From Gymnopus androsaceus JB14 (Eukaryota; Basidiomycota; Agaricomycetes; Agaricales; Omphalotaceae): a stretch of 20,119 nucleotides of DNA. A model generated the notes under the pieces. The model was not told the DNA's origin, did no database searches, and worked only from the letters and a program-made list of their open reading frames with translations. The stretch spans positions 1-20,119 of the forward strand of contig ML769794.1 of the NCBI GenBank assembly GCA_009733575.1, written 5' to 3'. The stretch's first letter is position 1. Each line of letters starts with the position of its first letter. Shown here one piece after another: positions 1-9,395 of the stretch. A program made the position numbers and the translations under genes.

Positions 1-1150
1 CTTGAATATCAGAAAAATTCCTGAGGATTCCTATGGATTCTAGCTGCAAATATTTGGGCTGCCAGACATCGACGTCTTGTGCACTCAATTTAACTTTATT
101 GAGGTCCGGGAATCTGCAGAACGTGTATGTATATGTAAGCCCAACTGTGGTATTTACAAAAATACACTCACCGTTTTGCCAAAACATTCAATGCAATACG
201 CAGAGAGTGTTTGAGTTCGACCATGGTGACGGTCAAGAGCAAAAATGATCACGCAATGTTACGGTCACGCGATATACTCCGACGAACTCGAAAGCTGTGG
301 CCTGCACATGTTCTGATGGCTTCAACATCCTCGGATTTCTACATAGCCCTCTCTGTATTCTCCAGAGGTACTCTCGTCCCTCGTAGCGTCACCCATCAAG
401 GATGCCAGAACTGTCTCTGGAATAAACGTCCTCCCGTAACGTGCGGTCTGTCCATAATTTATGTATAATAATGCCATGTGTCTGTACAGTAAGGTACGTT
501 ACATGATGGTCAATTGGCATAACATTGGATCTTCATTCCGAGAGCGTATTGGAATGCCCGCGTATTTGAATGCCGGCGTACTTCATCGCAAATTCGATGC
601 AGTCGAGAGGAAGGAACCAAACCATGTTCTGAGCGAGAAAGGATTAGCTTTTGGTATACGTTCCGACCGCTATAAAACATACCCAGGTCCAGACAGCTCC
701 AATCCATCCTGCGTCGACGCCATGGAGGTCGGTGAAGTCCCAGTTACCAAAGGCAGCAATGATCGATGAAATGAGCTGAGGATACAGAAAGCACCCATAA
801 GAGCGTAAGGGGGTCTCTCCATGAAGAGGAATCCGTGCAAACAGGTAATAAAGATCGGCGAGCCGCTGAGCACTGACGGCGGGGACGACAGACACGATGG
901 TCATCATCTACACAGCCGTCATCAATAAGCATCTGTGAAAGGGATGACGGGGGTTTGTTTTAGCCACACAATCAAGAATGGTATTTTGATTTCCGTGGGG
1001 CGGGATGAGTAGACGGCGGAGAAGATGACCCAAAGGGAAGCGCACACGCAGCGTACATGACCTAAACCCATGTTAGAAGAGTGGAATGGAGAAAAAAAAG
1101 TGGGCCTACCTCATGATATTGTATCGTCGTTTCCAAATCCACGTTAGAGT
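1..1150. other. Stretch with no recognisable gene
   Basis: Open frames here are 60-100 codons long, overlap each other on both strands and show no motif or splice-consistent extension that I recognise. A hydrophobic minus-strand frame at 644-907 and a plus-strand frame at 461-769 were considered and not accepted. The stretch lies downstream, on the minus strand, of the decayed VPS10 fragment and could be further decayed sequence. Confidence 0.5.
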
Positions 1151-1181
1151 TTGACTTCAGGATGGTTCCCCAATATGGACT

Positions 1182-1199
1182 GGGGGGGGGGGGGGGGGG
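1182..1199. repeat. Poly-G tract (18 G)
   Basis: An uninterrupted run of 18 G on the plus strand (C on the minus strand), flanked by T on both sides. It lies just past the last recognisable VPS10 codons. Such a run can be length-variable or be miscounted by sequencing, so local reading frames should not be trusted across it. Confidence 0.9.
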
Positions 1200-1354
1200 T
1201 TCCGACGTCGTCATGTGAAGGAATAAGGACGCGGTGGGGGGACTCGAGCACTGCGTAAGCCTAGAAAATCGAGGATTAGCGGACGCACAATAAGCATTCA
1301 AGAGCTTTAACGTACATGTGTCTCGGGGTGCATGTTGGGCGGGAACATCCCTGC

Positions 1355-2385
1355 AGCGAAGTTGACGCAGTCCAGGCAATACCAACACCATCAACACCAT
1401 ACAGCTTCTCGAGATCAACAAATCCCATTTCGTTCCTGTTTCGTATCTTTGAGACTCTCGACGAAGAAAGTGCCGTTGGAGTTGCTAACGAAAAGTGTAC
1501 CGATGCTGCGCTGGTCCTGAAGTACGACATCGACACCGAGAGAATGCGTAGTCGATTCGACGATTGTGTACCCGTTCTCCTTGAGACGCACTGAAGAAGC
1601 ATGAGGAAACTGTGCCTTTGCCCATGTTTTTGTATCAACCGAGATGTAGAGAAGGATTTCTCCATTGTTATTGTCAGAGAGATCCTTGAGAGCGACGACA
1701 GCGTATTTGGCCACTATGGCAAACGCGAAGACTCCGCGGGCATTTTTTCCAATACCCAAATCTTCAACTCTGTTCTCGTTCTGGAAGAAGTGTGTGCTTG
1801 AGAAAAGTCGACTAGAGGAAAGGGAATGAGCGCCCGTGTCGGAGCTCGTATCGAATGCGACACGGTAAATCAAGTCGGGATGAGCTTCGTGTTTAAATTC
1901 TTCGGTGCTGCGTGCGAACTGACAGCGAGAGGTTTCCGATAAGAGCACCTTGGGTTCATCTGAAAATGCCTCCTTGGTGTAATAGGTCTAAACCAAGGAA
2001 TCAGAATGCGAAGACTGTATTGTATTTTTTTACGAACCACGTCGTGACATACGGCTCCCCAGCCTATCTTGTTGCACTCGGTTCCCTGATAAAGGATATG
2101 GCCGTACTTGCTGGGATCTGAATGGAAAGAAAGCGGGCGAGCGACGAGAGCTGGCCGGACAGGCATATTAAAGGGCCTCCAAGTCTTGCCCCGGTCTTCT
2201 GTTCGATAATGTGTAATTCCCATGGTTAATACAAAAGCCTTTAGAGCAAGAATTAGCTATTGAACTGAGCCAAGTTTCTAAGGAACTCACATAGGTCTTG
2301 TCGGATGGACGTTCAATGACCATTTCAGCTTCTCCTGACGGAATTAAAGAATGGCCTTGCGGGTAAATTTTGAAACGAGCTTATC
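1355..2385 (-). pseudogene. VPS10: VPS10 (sortilin-type vacuolar sorting receptor) internal fragment, decayed
   Basis: In fungi Vps10 is a type I membrane receptor that sorts carboxypeptidase Y and similar cargo from the late Golgi to the vacuole. Here only part of the lumenal Vps10 beta-propeller is left. Recognisable blocks on the minus strand, in order, are YPQGHSLIPSGEAEMVIERP (about 2295-2370), [18 protein letters not shown] (about 2160-2215), [17 protein letters not shown], then [15 protein letters not shown] and [20 protein letters not shown] (about 1450-1650), ending with [20 protein letters not shown] near 1380. Two introns remain: 2239-2290, and 1988-2040 with an eroded GTGGTT donor. 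A one-base insertion in the T run at 1439-1441 (AAA on the minus strand) shifts the frame between ESLKDT and NRNEMG. Upstream of about 2380 the frame closes with a stop. The signal peptide, the start, the second Vps10 domain, the cysteine-rich region and the transmembrane tail are all absent. Family identification is firm; limits are approximate. Confidence 0.86.
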
Positions 2386-2399
2386 TCGTGAGTTGGATT

Positions 2400-3170
2400 C
2401 TGAGCTACCGCAAGAGGTACTAGGAATACCGTCACTGCCTGGTCGAACGAACGGGAGTTGGAAACATGAGGTGCGCAGGAGTACGCAAGTGACAGTGACA
2501 GTGACACGGGTCTCGGATCACGGCCATGACGCGTTCACATGATGGGTACGAGACGCGGTGATCGTTGATCAACAAACCGCTGATAAAAGCCAGAGGACGT
2601 GTTCCACCAATTTCACAGGGACAAGGGCGTGCGGCACCATGGATAGACAAATCCGCACGTTTAAACCCTCTTAGAAGCATTTCGGGCCTCTGAACCTGGA
2701 AGGTGTAATAAGGTCGTGCGTGGCTGTATCCTTAAAAGTGAGAGGAATATCTGCACTTTTAAACGTAATGATGTCCTGCGTGGGCGTATCCTCGTCGAGG
2801 CTTAAAGTCATGGTGACGGTTCTAAGAGGAATTGAAGTGAGGAGTATTTGCGCTTTTGAATGAGGCGCCGACGCCATGTGATACCGGGCCGACACACCAC
2901 TAGGCGCCTATTCCAATTTCTTCTGTCGCACAACTTGTAATCCAACGTCTGGCTCCGAAATCTCCTCTTCCTCATCGACCCCCATTTCTCCGATTTCTTC
3001 CTCACAATTTCCCATGGTCCCATAAACGGCGTCAAGATTTCCCGTATGTCTTTTCCAATCTTGTTTGCCATCTTTCTCCTGACTTTTTTCCCCCTACTTG
3101 TATCTGTCGATTCCCTCTCTTTTCTCCTCGATTTCTCTCTCTCAAATCGCTCTCAATTGGACCTGCTCCG
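2400..3170. other. Spacer between the VPS10 and GSK3 fragments
   Basis: No convincing coding sequence. It holds a short imperfect tandem repeat at 2704-2860 (listed separately) and, from about 2930, pyrimidine-rich plus-strand sequence leading into the TTACAG acceptor at 3171-3176. That acceptor precedes the first recognisable GSK3 exon, so this part may be a leftover 5' intron or leader of the kinase gene. Confidence 0.45.
2704..2860. repeat. Imperfect tandem repeat, about 61-bp unit
   Basis: Two diverged units, 2704-2764 and from 2765, share the pattern GTAAT-A-GTC-TGCGTGG-GTATCCT followed by TTAAAAGT. The module GTGAGAGGAATATCTGCACTTTT inside unit 1 reappears in altered form near 2838-2857. 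The unit length is close to 20 codons, and the minus strand reads DTPTQDIITFKSADIPLTFK across it. No gene could be assembled around it. Confidence 0.5.
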
Positions 3171-3176
3171 TTACAG

Positions 3177-3757
3177 CCATCGATGATCCTTCCAAAGTTG
3201 TCAAGGTCATCGCTTCCGATGGCAAAACAGGTGACCATCGGGAAATATCTTACAGCAATTGCAAGGTCATCGGCAATGGTTCGTTCGGTGTAGTCTTCCA
3301 AGCAAAGCTTGTTCCTGCGCCAAAGGAAGGCGAGGACATCGCCATCAAGAAGGTTTTGCAGGACAAGAGGTTCAAGGTGAGTCATCACCGTCATTATTCT
3401 ACAATCCATTCTCATTACCTCTCCAGAACCGTGAACTTCAAATCATGCGTCTCATCACGCATCCCAACGTCGTCGATCTCCGAGCATTTTTCTACACAAA
3501 CGGAGAGAAGGTGAGACCACCTTCGACTTTACGGCTTTACCCGGATCTCTCATTGCTTCTCAGAAGGACGAAGTTTATCTCAACCTCATGCTAGAATATG
3601 TCCCGGAAACCGTTTATCGCGCCAGTCGTCACCACACGAAACTCAAACAACCCATGCCTATGTTGCAGATCAAATTATTCATGTACCAGCTCTTACGTTC
3701 TCTCGCGTATGTCCATTCAGTGGGAATATGCGGGATAACAAACCCCGGAATAGCGCG
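3177..3757 (+). pseudogene. GSK3/Shaggy protein kinase, N-terminal fragment
   Basis: GSK3 is a cytosolic and nuclear Ser/Thr kinase. Exons: 3177-3376 ([20 protein letters not shown], then the glycine loop GNGSFGVVF and the ATP-anchoring lysine in IAIKK), 3427-3510 ([20 protein letters not shown]) and 3564 onward ([41 protein letters not shown]). Introns 3377-3426 and 3511-3563 have GT/AG ends and keep phase. The kinase frame then fails at the catalytic loop: where HRDIKPQN is expected, a four-base loss shifts the frame and leaves RDNKPRN (3731-3751). P450 sequence starts immediately after it. The catalytic loop is damaged, and the DFG motif, activation loop and entire C-lobe are missing, so it cannot encode an active kinase. 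The first exon with the start codon was not found; the pyrimidine-rich acceptor at 3171-3176 implies one existed. Family assignment is strong. Confidence 0.88.
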
Positions 3758-4225
3758 ATCCCTGGTCCTTGGTACGCGGCAGCCTCAGATTTTTGGCTTA
3801 CAATACACGTGGTTCGTCTCGAGCAATGCAAAGGCGTTCAATCGTTATTCGAAAAATAGGGCCCAGTCGTTCGAGTCGGTCCCAACAAGGTCTTCTTCAA
3901 CGACATGTCCTCCACGCGAAATGTCTACTCTGTTCACAAATTCGACAAGAGCGAGTACTATCAAAGCCTTCTCACGTATGTGCATTCATTTTCATCAACA
4001 GCGAGCTCGTTTCTGACCAGATCTTGCAGGAACAACAACGACCACGCGTAAGTCTATTGCTGGCGACGCATTTTCTCAACTTTCTTATCTGATTCTTCTA
4101 GTATGACCACTCTCGAACACACTCCTCATTCTATGCGCCGCAAAGGCTACGCTCCACACTACGTTCCCGCCAACCTCGCCAAATTAAAAGTTGAATTAGA
4201 AAGTAATAAGCCAAAAAACAGATAA
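3758..4225 (+). pseudogene. Cytochrome P450, N-terminal fragment fused behind GSK3
   Basis: P450s are heme monooxygenases usually anchored in the ER. The fragment starts at the proline hinge IPGPWYAA (3758) without its membrane anchor. It continues [16 protein letters not shown], a stop codon TAG at 3857-3859 where an aromatic residue before [15 protein letters not shown] is expected, then [18 protein letters not shown]. Exons 3758-3975, 4030-4047 and 4102 on are separated by two clean 54-nt introns (3976-4029, 4048-4101). These join to NNNDHAMTTLEHTPHSMRRK and GYAPHYVPANLAK near helix C. After about 4187 the similarity stops and an unrelated tail runs to TAA at 4223-4225. The I-helix, ExxR and heme-cysteine regions are absent. 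The intact splice sites beside a single nonsense mutation suggest recent decay. The subfamily cannot be named. Confidence 0.82.
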
Positions 4226-4283
4226 GAAATTACTAGCTACTATAATACACCGAATCCATGTTTAGGAACTTAAAAAGATAGCG

Positions 4284-6052
4284 TTACTCCTCCATCACAT
4301 CACTGTCATCATCATGAGCATCTTCATCGAAGTCATGCTCAGATTCTTGCTCGCCATGACCTGCAGGTTGTTCTCCATTGTCCATTTCTTCATCGTCATC
4401 ATCATCATCCAAATCTTCCTTGTCAGCAGTGTGTTCCAAATCCTCTTCATCTGAATCATCTGAATCATTGATTGCGCCATGTTCCATTGCATAGATTTCT
4501 TCATCTGTGGGGAAATTGTACTGAGAACGAACCGCATTGCCATACTTCTGCATGAAGTCTTCGTCGGACATTTTGAGATCCTTCCAATCATCAGAGTGAT
4601 TGATCACGGTCTCCAGGGGAAGAGCAATGGGGGAGTTGACATAGCGTGCTCGAATGTAAGCAGGGAGTTTGTTGAATTCAGTGGGATCATGCCAGTCCAA
4701 AGCCACCTTATGACTGGGTAACCCTTCGAGCTGGCTGAGCTTCTTGTCAGGGTGCATGATACGAGGAATCCGTTTATATGCATTCCTTCGCTTTAGTAAT
4801 TTCTGAGAAGTTTCGATGAAGTCATCCACCCCACGTACAAACGCGGTGGCCTTTGTACTGCGACGCAACATGACTAGGATGTGGTAATTGCCGTCAGGAG
4901 CGTCCTCATCATCGGAATGGCAAGACGGTTCGGAGATGAGTCGCTGAGTACGAGTTGGCCAAGCTTGCTTGACATGAAAGTCCCTTCGAAGCTTGCAGCA
5001 CTGTCAAATGCTTTAGTTTCTCCTCTAATTCCTTTTCGAAAAAGTACTCACTGCTTCTCGACGCTTATATACCTTGTTTCTCGCGAGCGCCTTCTCAACA
5101 CTACCCCGTTCCTTTGTCTCCCTTCGCAGCATGCTTCTCCAATATGAAAACAGATAGTTATTATAAAGCTTGTCGATTAGGTGAGCGTTTTCCAGATGAT
5201 GAAATGCAACTTGTAGATGTCTACATTAGATTCCATCAGTGAACAAAACGATAGAATTGAAAGAATAGTTCACCTGTAGCCAAAATTTACCACTGTAGCC
5301 TCAAAGGTCTTGTTGAAGACTTGCTGGTGGAGTTGGTTGTACAGCGTATCTGGTCCTGATAGAATGTCCGGCTTCCAATTTTTGAGTCCTGACGCTTTCA
5401 CCATTCCCAGAATGATGCGAATGCTATGCTGTGGGATGTGAGCAATTTTCCCCCCATACGTGCTTCCTCCAGACATAAACACATCCTCCCTAAGTTTTCG
5501 CAGTCTTTTCTGAACTTCACGATCATTGGGATTTATGACCTGCATATTTTCGTCGAGAACCTTATAAGGGTCAGGGTTATTTGTGAATCTGAATGCAAAA
5601 GTATAAGCCACAAGTTCACAACAAAAAGCAGAAGAAAACATACTTGTGTTCCAAAGCTTCAATCTCTTCCGGAGAAGGTAAAGTGGGAAGAGCATCCGAC
5701 TTGAAGCATCCACTAAGTAGATGCACATGCACCTCAATGCATGCCTATCATAAAAAGTTATTAGAGCTCCAGTCTACTGCTAATTAGATAAACTCGCCTT
5801 GAAGTTTAGCAACGTTTCATCGTCATCCACGTTTAGTTGCTTCTTTCGAACATGAAATGGATCGTGGGCTGATGGCTTCTTGGGTGAAGATGTAGACGAC
5901 TTTTTTGATGGAGAGGACTTAGGAGCCTTTCCGGGAGAGGAAGAGGGGCTTGTTTTAGACTTCTTATTGGAGCGAGGTGCGTTATTAGCTTCGGAGTCAC
6001 TGTTGTTACCATCACTTGGACAGGAGCATTTCCAATTTGTAGGCATTGGCAT
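4284..6052 (-). CDS. Uncharacterised 518-residue protein, five exons, acidic C-terminus
   Basis: Exons on the minus strand: 6052-5798, 5744-5644, 5588-5274, 5220-5052 and 5000-4284 (TAA... no internal stop; the frame closes at 4284-4286). Introns are 51-55 nt and all phases match, giving 518 residues. The first intron uses a GC donor (AAG|GCGAGT). The N-terminus has a WKCSC motif followed by a Ser/Lys/Pro-rich stretch (about residues 15-70), likely disordered and possibly nuclear. The centre (about 120-400) is well-folded-looking and charged, with RKLREDVFMSGGSTYGGKIA and LKNWKPDILSGPDTLYNQLH as landmarks. The last 60 or so residues are rich in Asp/Glu. I do not recognise a named domain; it resembles lineage-specific hypothetical proteins of Agaricomycetes. 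The start chosen is the first ATG, only 7 bp from a MITE. A TAG acceptor-like end just before it means an upstream exon may have been displaced. Confidence 0.78.
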
Positions 6053-6058
6053 CTAGAG

Positions 6059-6297
6059 CATCAGAAAAAACTGTTTTAGGCCCAGGAGGATCTAAGGTCA
6101 CCTAGTCCTCTTAGGCAACCTGAGGCTCAGGGTGTCCTGGAGCATCCTAGAATTTTAAAAGGACACCTAGGATGACTAGGATACCTGAGGTGTCCAAAGT
6201 TTTACCCTTTTTCCTGGGCCAACTAGGATGCCTCAGGTTGCCTAAGAGAACTAGGTGACCTTAGATCCTCCTGGGCCTAAAACAGTTTTTTCTGATG
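6059..6297. mobile_element. Palindromic MITE (239 bp, 68-bp inverted arms)
   Basis: Left arm 6059-6126 and right arm 6230-6297 are reverse complements over 68 bp with one mismatch, beginning CATCAGAAAAAACTG. The centre contains a second, smaller palindrome built from CCTAGG-type words (about 6160-6196). There is no coding capacity. AGAG lies directly outside both ends and could be a 4-bp target duplication, although the right flank is itself an AG repeat. High arm identity suggests recent insertion. Non-autonomous DNA transposon by structure; the mobilising transposase is not in the window. Confidence 0.9.
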
Positions 6298-6954
6298 AGA
6301 GAGAGCAGTAAGAATGATGTGAAACACAAAGTCGTGGAGAGCCCACCTTGGTAAAAGTGAGTGAAAATATAGTGCTTATGTGGTATGGCAAAGACAAAGA
6401 TTATTTGGAAAAGACATGGACTGCTAAGTGAAGAAAAGGGAAGAAAGGCCACAAAGCAAAGACGAAGGAAGGTGTTGTTGGGTGCCTCGTGGCCTACCAG
6501 TGAAAGGGATAAGGGATGCAAGCAACCATTGAACAACAAAGCGGAGGGTCTTTGCACAAAGAAAGTCAAAGGCACGGACGGATAAATGTGTCATCTCCTG
6601 GTCTTGACTCTCGTCATGGCATTCCAGTGAAAGGGATATGTCATTAGGCGCCAATTGCAACAAGCGCTGATGATACATACAGCTTGGACCTTTCCCAATT
6701 TGTTCATTCACTCAGGTATCCCACGTTGCAAGCTTCTCTAAATAATGCTGTCATCAATTTTCAAGGCGTTACTTTTCATTGAACATAAAGAAGATCACTA
6801 TTGAAACAAAGGCTCTTGCCTCATTTCCCTGTGACAAAGGCCCATGCCTTGTTTCCCATTAAAAGACCACGTTCAAAAGCCATCATATAAAAGCCATATG
6901 TGCTGGAGTGCTTCCAATCATAGCCTGCTTGTCCAGCTCACAGATAATATTGTG
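6298..6954. promoter_or_regulatory. Divergent intergenic region between the 518-residue gene and BTB gene 1
   Basis: No gene accepted. The two neighbouring genes are transcribed away from this interval, so it should carry both promoters, separated from one of them by the MITE. A 14-base phrase CCAGTGAAAGGGAT occurs twice on the plus strand, near 6497 and 6624, within similar surroundings (TGGC..TACCAG and TGGC..TTCCAG). Its meaning is unknown. Confidence 0.4.
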
Positions 6955-8034
6955 ATGAACACCAACAACCGCCAACCTCAAACCTGTTCGTACAGTTTTT
7001 TTGACCAGCACCTTGGCAATTGCTGATTTTCGAGTTGGTCTTCATTCCAGTTGACGAGGGACACCTTACCCTTCGATCTATAGGCGGTGACTTGTTCCGT
7101 ATTGAAGAAACTCATATTACTTTTGCATGTCAAAGTTTCCCAGCCCACTTGTTGGACACCAGTCGCATTGTTAATACTTTTCTGGACACATCTGTTTTGA
7201 ACATCATGCTCCACTTCATGTATCCTTCCCGAGCTCCTCCCGACCTCCGCAGCATCTCCTTTGAGAAACTGAAGCAGGTGTTTTTGCTCACAATCTCGTG
7301 GGGTATGCCTCTTGCTGAGGACTATTGTCGGTTTCACTTTCAGTAAGGGCTTTCTTTCCATGTCTTCTTACTGTAGCTCACCACATCACGTAGACACCAT
7401 GCGGACAAGCATTCCCTAGCCATTTTGGGATTTGTAGGAGACTCTGCCACTTTATTGGCCTCTCTCGCGCCCTTCATTATGGATGTTACAATTGATGTGA
7501 TGCTGTCCCTTGGAGTTTCTCCCATGCTCTGTGTACGCTGGGTAAGTTGTTGGCTCTAGCCTCTCTTGCGCAATTCTCAGACAAGTGAATCTGCAGGCCA
7601 TTTTTTGTGAAAGATGTCTTTTTGCCATGATCAAGGCAGAAGAAAAGTTGAATGAACATGATGGTTGCACTGCCTGGAGAAAGGCTGTAAAGCCTTATTT
7701 GCAAAGACAACTTCATGCAGATGGCCAGCTAATGATCTTGCAACTCAAAAAGCATGTCACGGATTTTGACTCCGAAAGCTTGACAGTCCACCAAGTTTTT
7801 GAGTCTGCCTTGGAGAAGATCAATCAGTTTTGGAAGGTGAACAGCTCTAGTAGATCCATGGACTCGGGGGAGAGTGGTGACAACAATGAAGAGGTTGACG
7901 AAGATATGGTGGATGAGTTGAATGACTTGGATTCCAGCTTTGGGCATGAGCCAGAATTCATATACTGTTGCAAGAGTCATCTTCAAGAGTGGAGGAATGC
8001 AGTAGTGGTCGAGTTGAGCAAAGTTCAGTTTTAG
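6955..8034 (+). CDS. BTB/POZ-like domain protein, copy 1 (302 residues)
   Basis: Exons 6955-6985, 7051-7342, 7394-7541 and 7597-8034 (stop TAG at 8032-8034) give 302 residues with matching phases. The first donor is GTTCGT; the others are GTAAGG and GTAAGT. Exon 2 carries the BTB-like core: LTLRSIGGDLFRIEE, then a strand-helix pattern through LHFMYPSRAPPDL and WGMPLAEDYCRFHFQ. This matches the LRSSDG...FMYP...PDL arrangement of the large Agaricomycete BTB family. The C-terminal half (AMIKAEEKLNEHDGCTAWRK onward) is specific to this subfamily and includes an acidic stretch NNEEVDEDMVDELNDLD. BTB domains mediate dimerisation and often Cullin-3 binding; the partner here is unknown. A paralogue with the same exon borders lies at 11385-12420, which strongly supports the model and start. 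Confidence 0.85.
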
Positions 8035-8213
8035 TGTCCATTTTTTACTTTCCATGACTACTATGACTTCAATGCAGTGTATAGTTTTTAGAAAAAATTC
8101 ATTATGTGTTATTCTAGCTGCTGTTGTGATGATACCTTCTCTGCTCAACTCAATGTCTAAATTATCAAAACCGCTTGAAAAAATTTATGCAGGCTATTTT
8201 GTGTCATTTTAAA

Positions 8214-8305
8214 AGCCTTGGAATTGAACAAAGAACTTTCAGGCCACATTGCACCACTCGCATGCACTCCGACTCGGAACACTCTACAACTGAGCTGGGA
8301 AGGCT
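8214..8305 (-). repeat. tRNA-like, SINE-like sequence with Pol III box A and box B
   Basis: On the minus strand AGCTCAGTTGTAGAG (8282-8296) matches a tRNA D-arm/box A, with a GCTC/GAGT stem. GTTCAATTC (8221-8229) matches box B inside a TTTG-loop-CCAA arm. The expected acceptor stem does not pair, so a functional tRNA is unlikely; a tRNA-derived SINE head or tRNA pseudogene fits better. The box A side also forms a 9-bp hairpin, CAACTGAGC/GCTCAGTTG. The 3' body of a SINE would extend towards lower coordinates; its end is not evident. Confidence 0.55.
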
Positions 8306-8795
8306 CAGTTGGTGCAACACATTTGCGGATCAATGTTGAGAGGTAAGAAATACCCTTGACATGTCATGACTGTGTTGCACCATCTTTTGTCCAGTTAGAC
8401 CTATAAGTTGCCAGTCAGTTAATTTTAAAATGATAGCAACTTGAATGTAAGCAATTAGACAAAGAATAGTAATGTACATACCAAAGCAATATGCTATCTA
8501 GAAACAAAATTTGGTCACTTGCTCCATGTGTTTCTCCATTGCAATCAGTACAAACGGCGGATTACAAGAGATATAAATAGTACCTGCCGAGGTGGTCCAG
8601 GACAGAGTATTGGCATCACCATTGCATTTGACTTCCATCTCACCCTCACAACCCTCTTCCATCTCGCACTCACAGTTCTCTCCCATCTCACTGTCTATCT
8701 CACTAAGTATCTTCCATCACACTCTCATAGTGCTCAATCTTTGCCAACCCCAGGGAATAGATGTAGCTTATGGCATCATGTTTCACCAATATTCC
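8306..8795. other. Non-coding spacer with a CTCAC/CCATCT-rich stretch
   Basis: No gene accepted. From about 8630 to 8725 the plus strand is a low-complexity mixture of CCATCTCAC, CTCACA and CTTCCATC words. This yields small spurious frames rich in Ser, Leu and His. The remainder is AT-rich and unremarkable. Confidence 0.5.
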
Positions 8796-9204
8796 AACTT
8801 TAACTTGAAATTCAGCTTTGTGTTTTAACTTCAAATCACATGTTCAACTCAACTTTCTTCTCAACTTCAACTTTCTACTTTTGTTACTTTGACTTTAACT
8901 TCAGGGGAATAATACTACTACTTGTGGCCATGCATATATGTATCAACTATACAATATATTGTTTAACTGGTAACCTATCAAGAGGAGCAAGGCACAATCT
9001 GATTGTACCATTTTGGGTACTTTATAAGTACAAGACTGAACTCATACAAAGTGTCACGTTCTGTAATAAGTATCTTTGAGATCTAGGTGGATTTTGGGTC
9101 TTTTCAGAGGTCAAAGCTGTTAGGAATTACTATATAAGGTCATTTAACCATGCATTAAGTAGGCGCTTATAAATCTTAATGCCATTTAACAAGTGCTTGA
9201 AATG

Positions 9205-9363
9205 CATCAGCAAAACCTGTATGTACTCCAGAGTGCTCCAGAGCACTGACAGCTGTCAAAAATTCATCAAACTGCTCTGGAGCACTCCGGAGCACTCTGG
9301 AGCTGGTACCCTTGCTCCAGAATGTATTAAGATGCCTTATCAACCATACAGGTTTTGCTGATG
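9205..9363. mobile_element. MITE (159 bp) with 19-bp perfect terminal inverted repeats
   Basis: It begins CATCAGCAAAACCTGTATG and ends with the exact reverse complement at 9345-9363. Its right half (GGTACC, then CTCCAGAATGTATTAAGAT, then CTTATCAACCAT) matches the arms of the neighbouring element at 9396-9710. Its left half lacks that sequence, so it looks like an internally deleted relative. The interior is rich in GAGCACTC/GAGTGCTC words and contains GACAGCTGTC. No reading frame. No clear target duplication. Confidence 0.86.
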
Positions 9364-9395
9364 TGGTACAGGACTTACTTCCCAGGTCCCAGAGA

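Noticed and set aside
644..907. Hydrophobic minus-strand open frame of 87 codons
   Set aside because: No recognised motif, no splice-linked neighbours, and competing frames on both strands; probably chance or decayed sequence.
2808..3071. Basic minus-strand frame of 87 codons upstream of the GSK3 fragment
   Set aside because: It mirrors a pyrimidine-rich plus-strand leader or intron; composition explains the Arg/Lys content.
8214..8305. Functional tRNA gene on the minus strand
   Set aside because: D- and T-arms are recognisable, but the acceptor stem does not pair and the anticodon arm is irregular.
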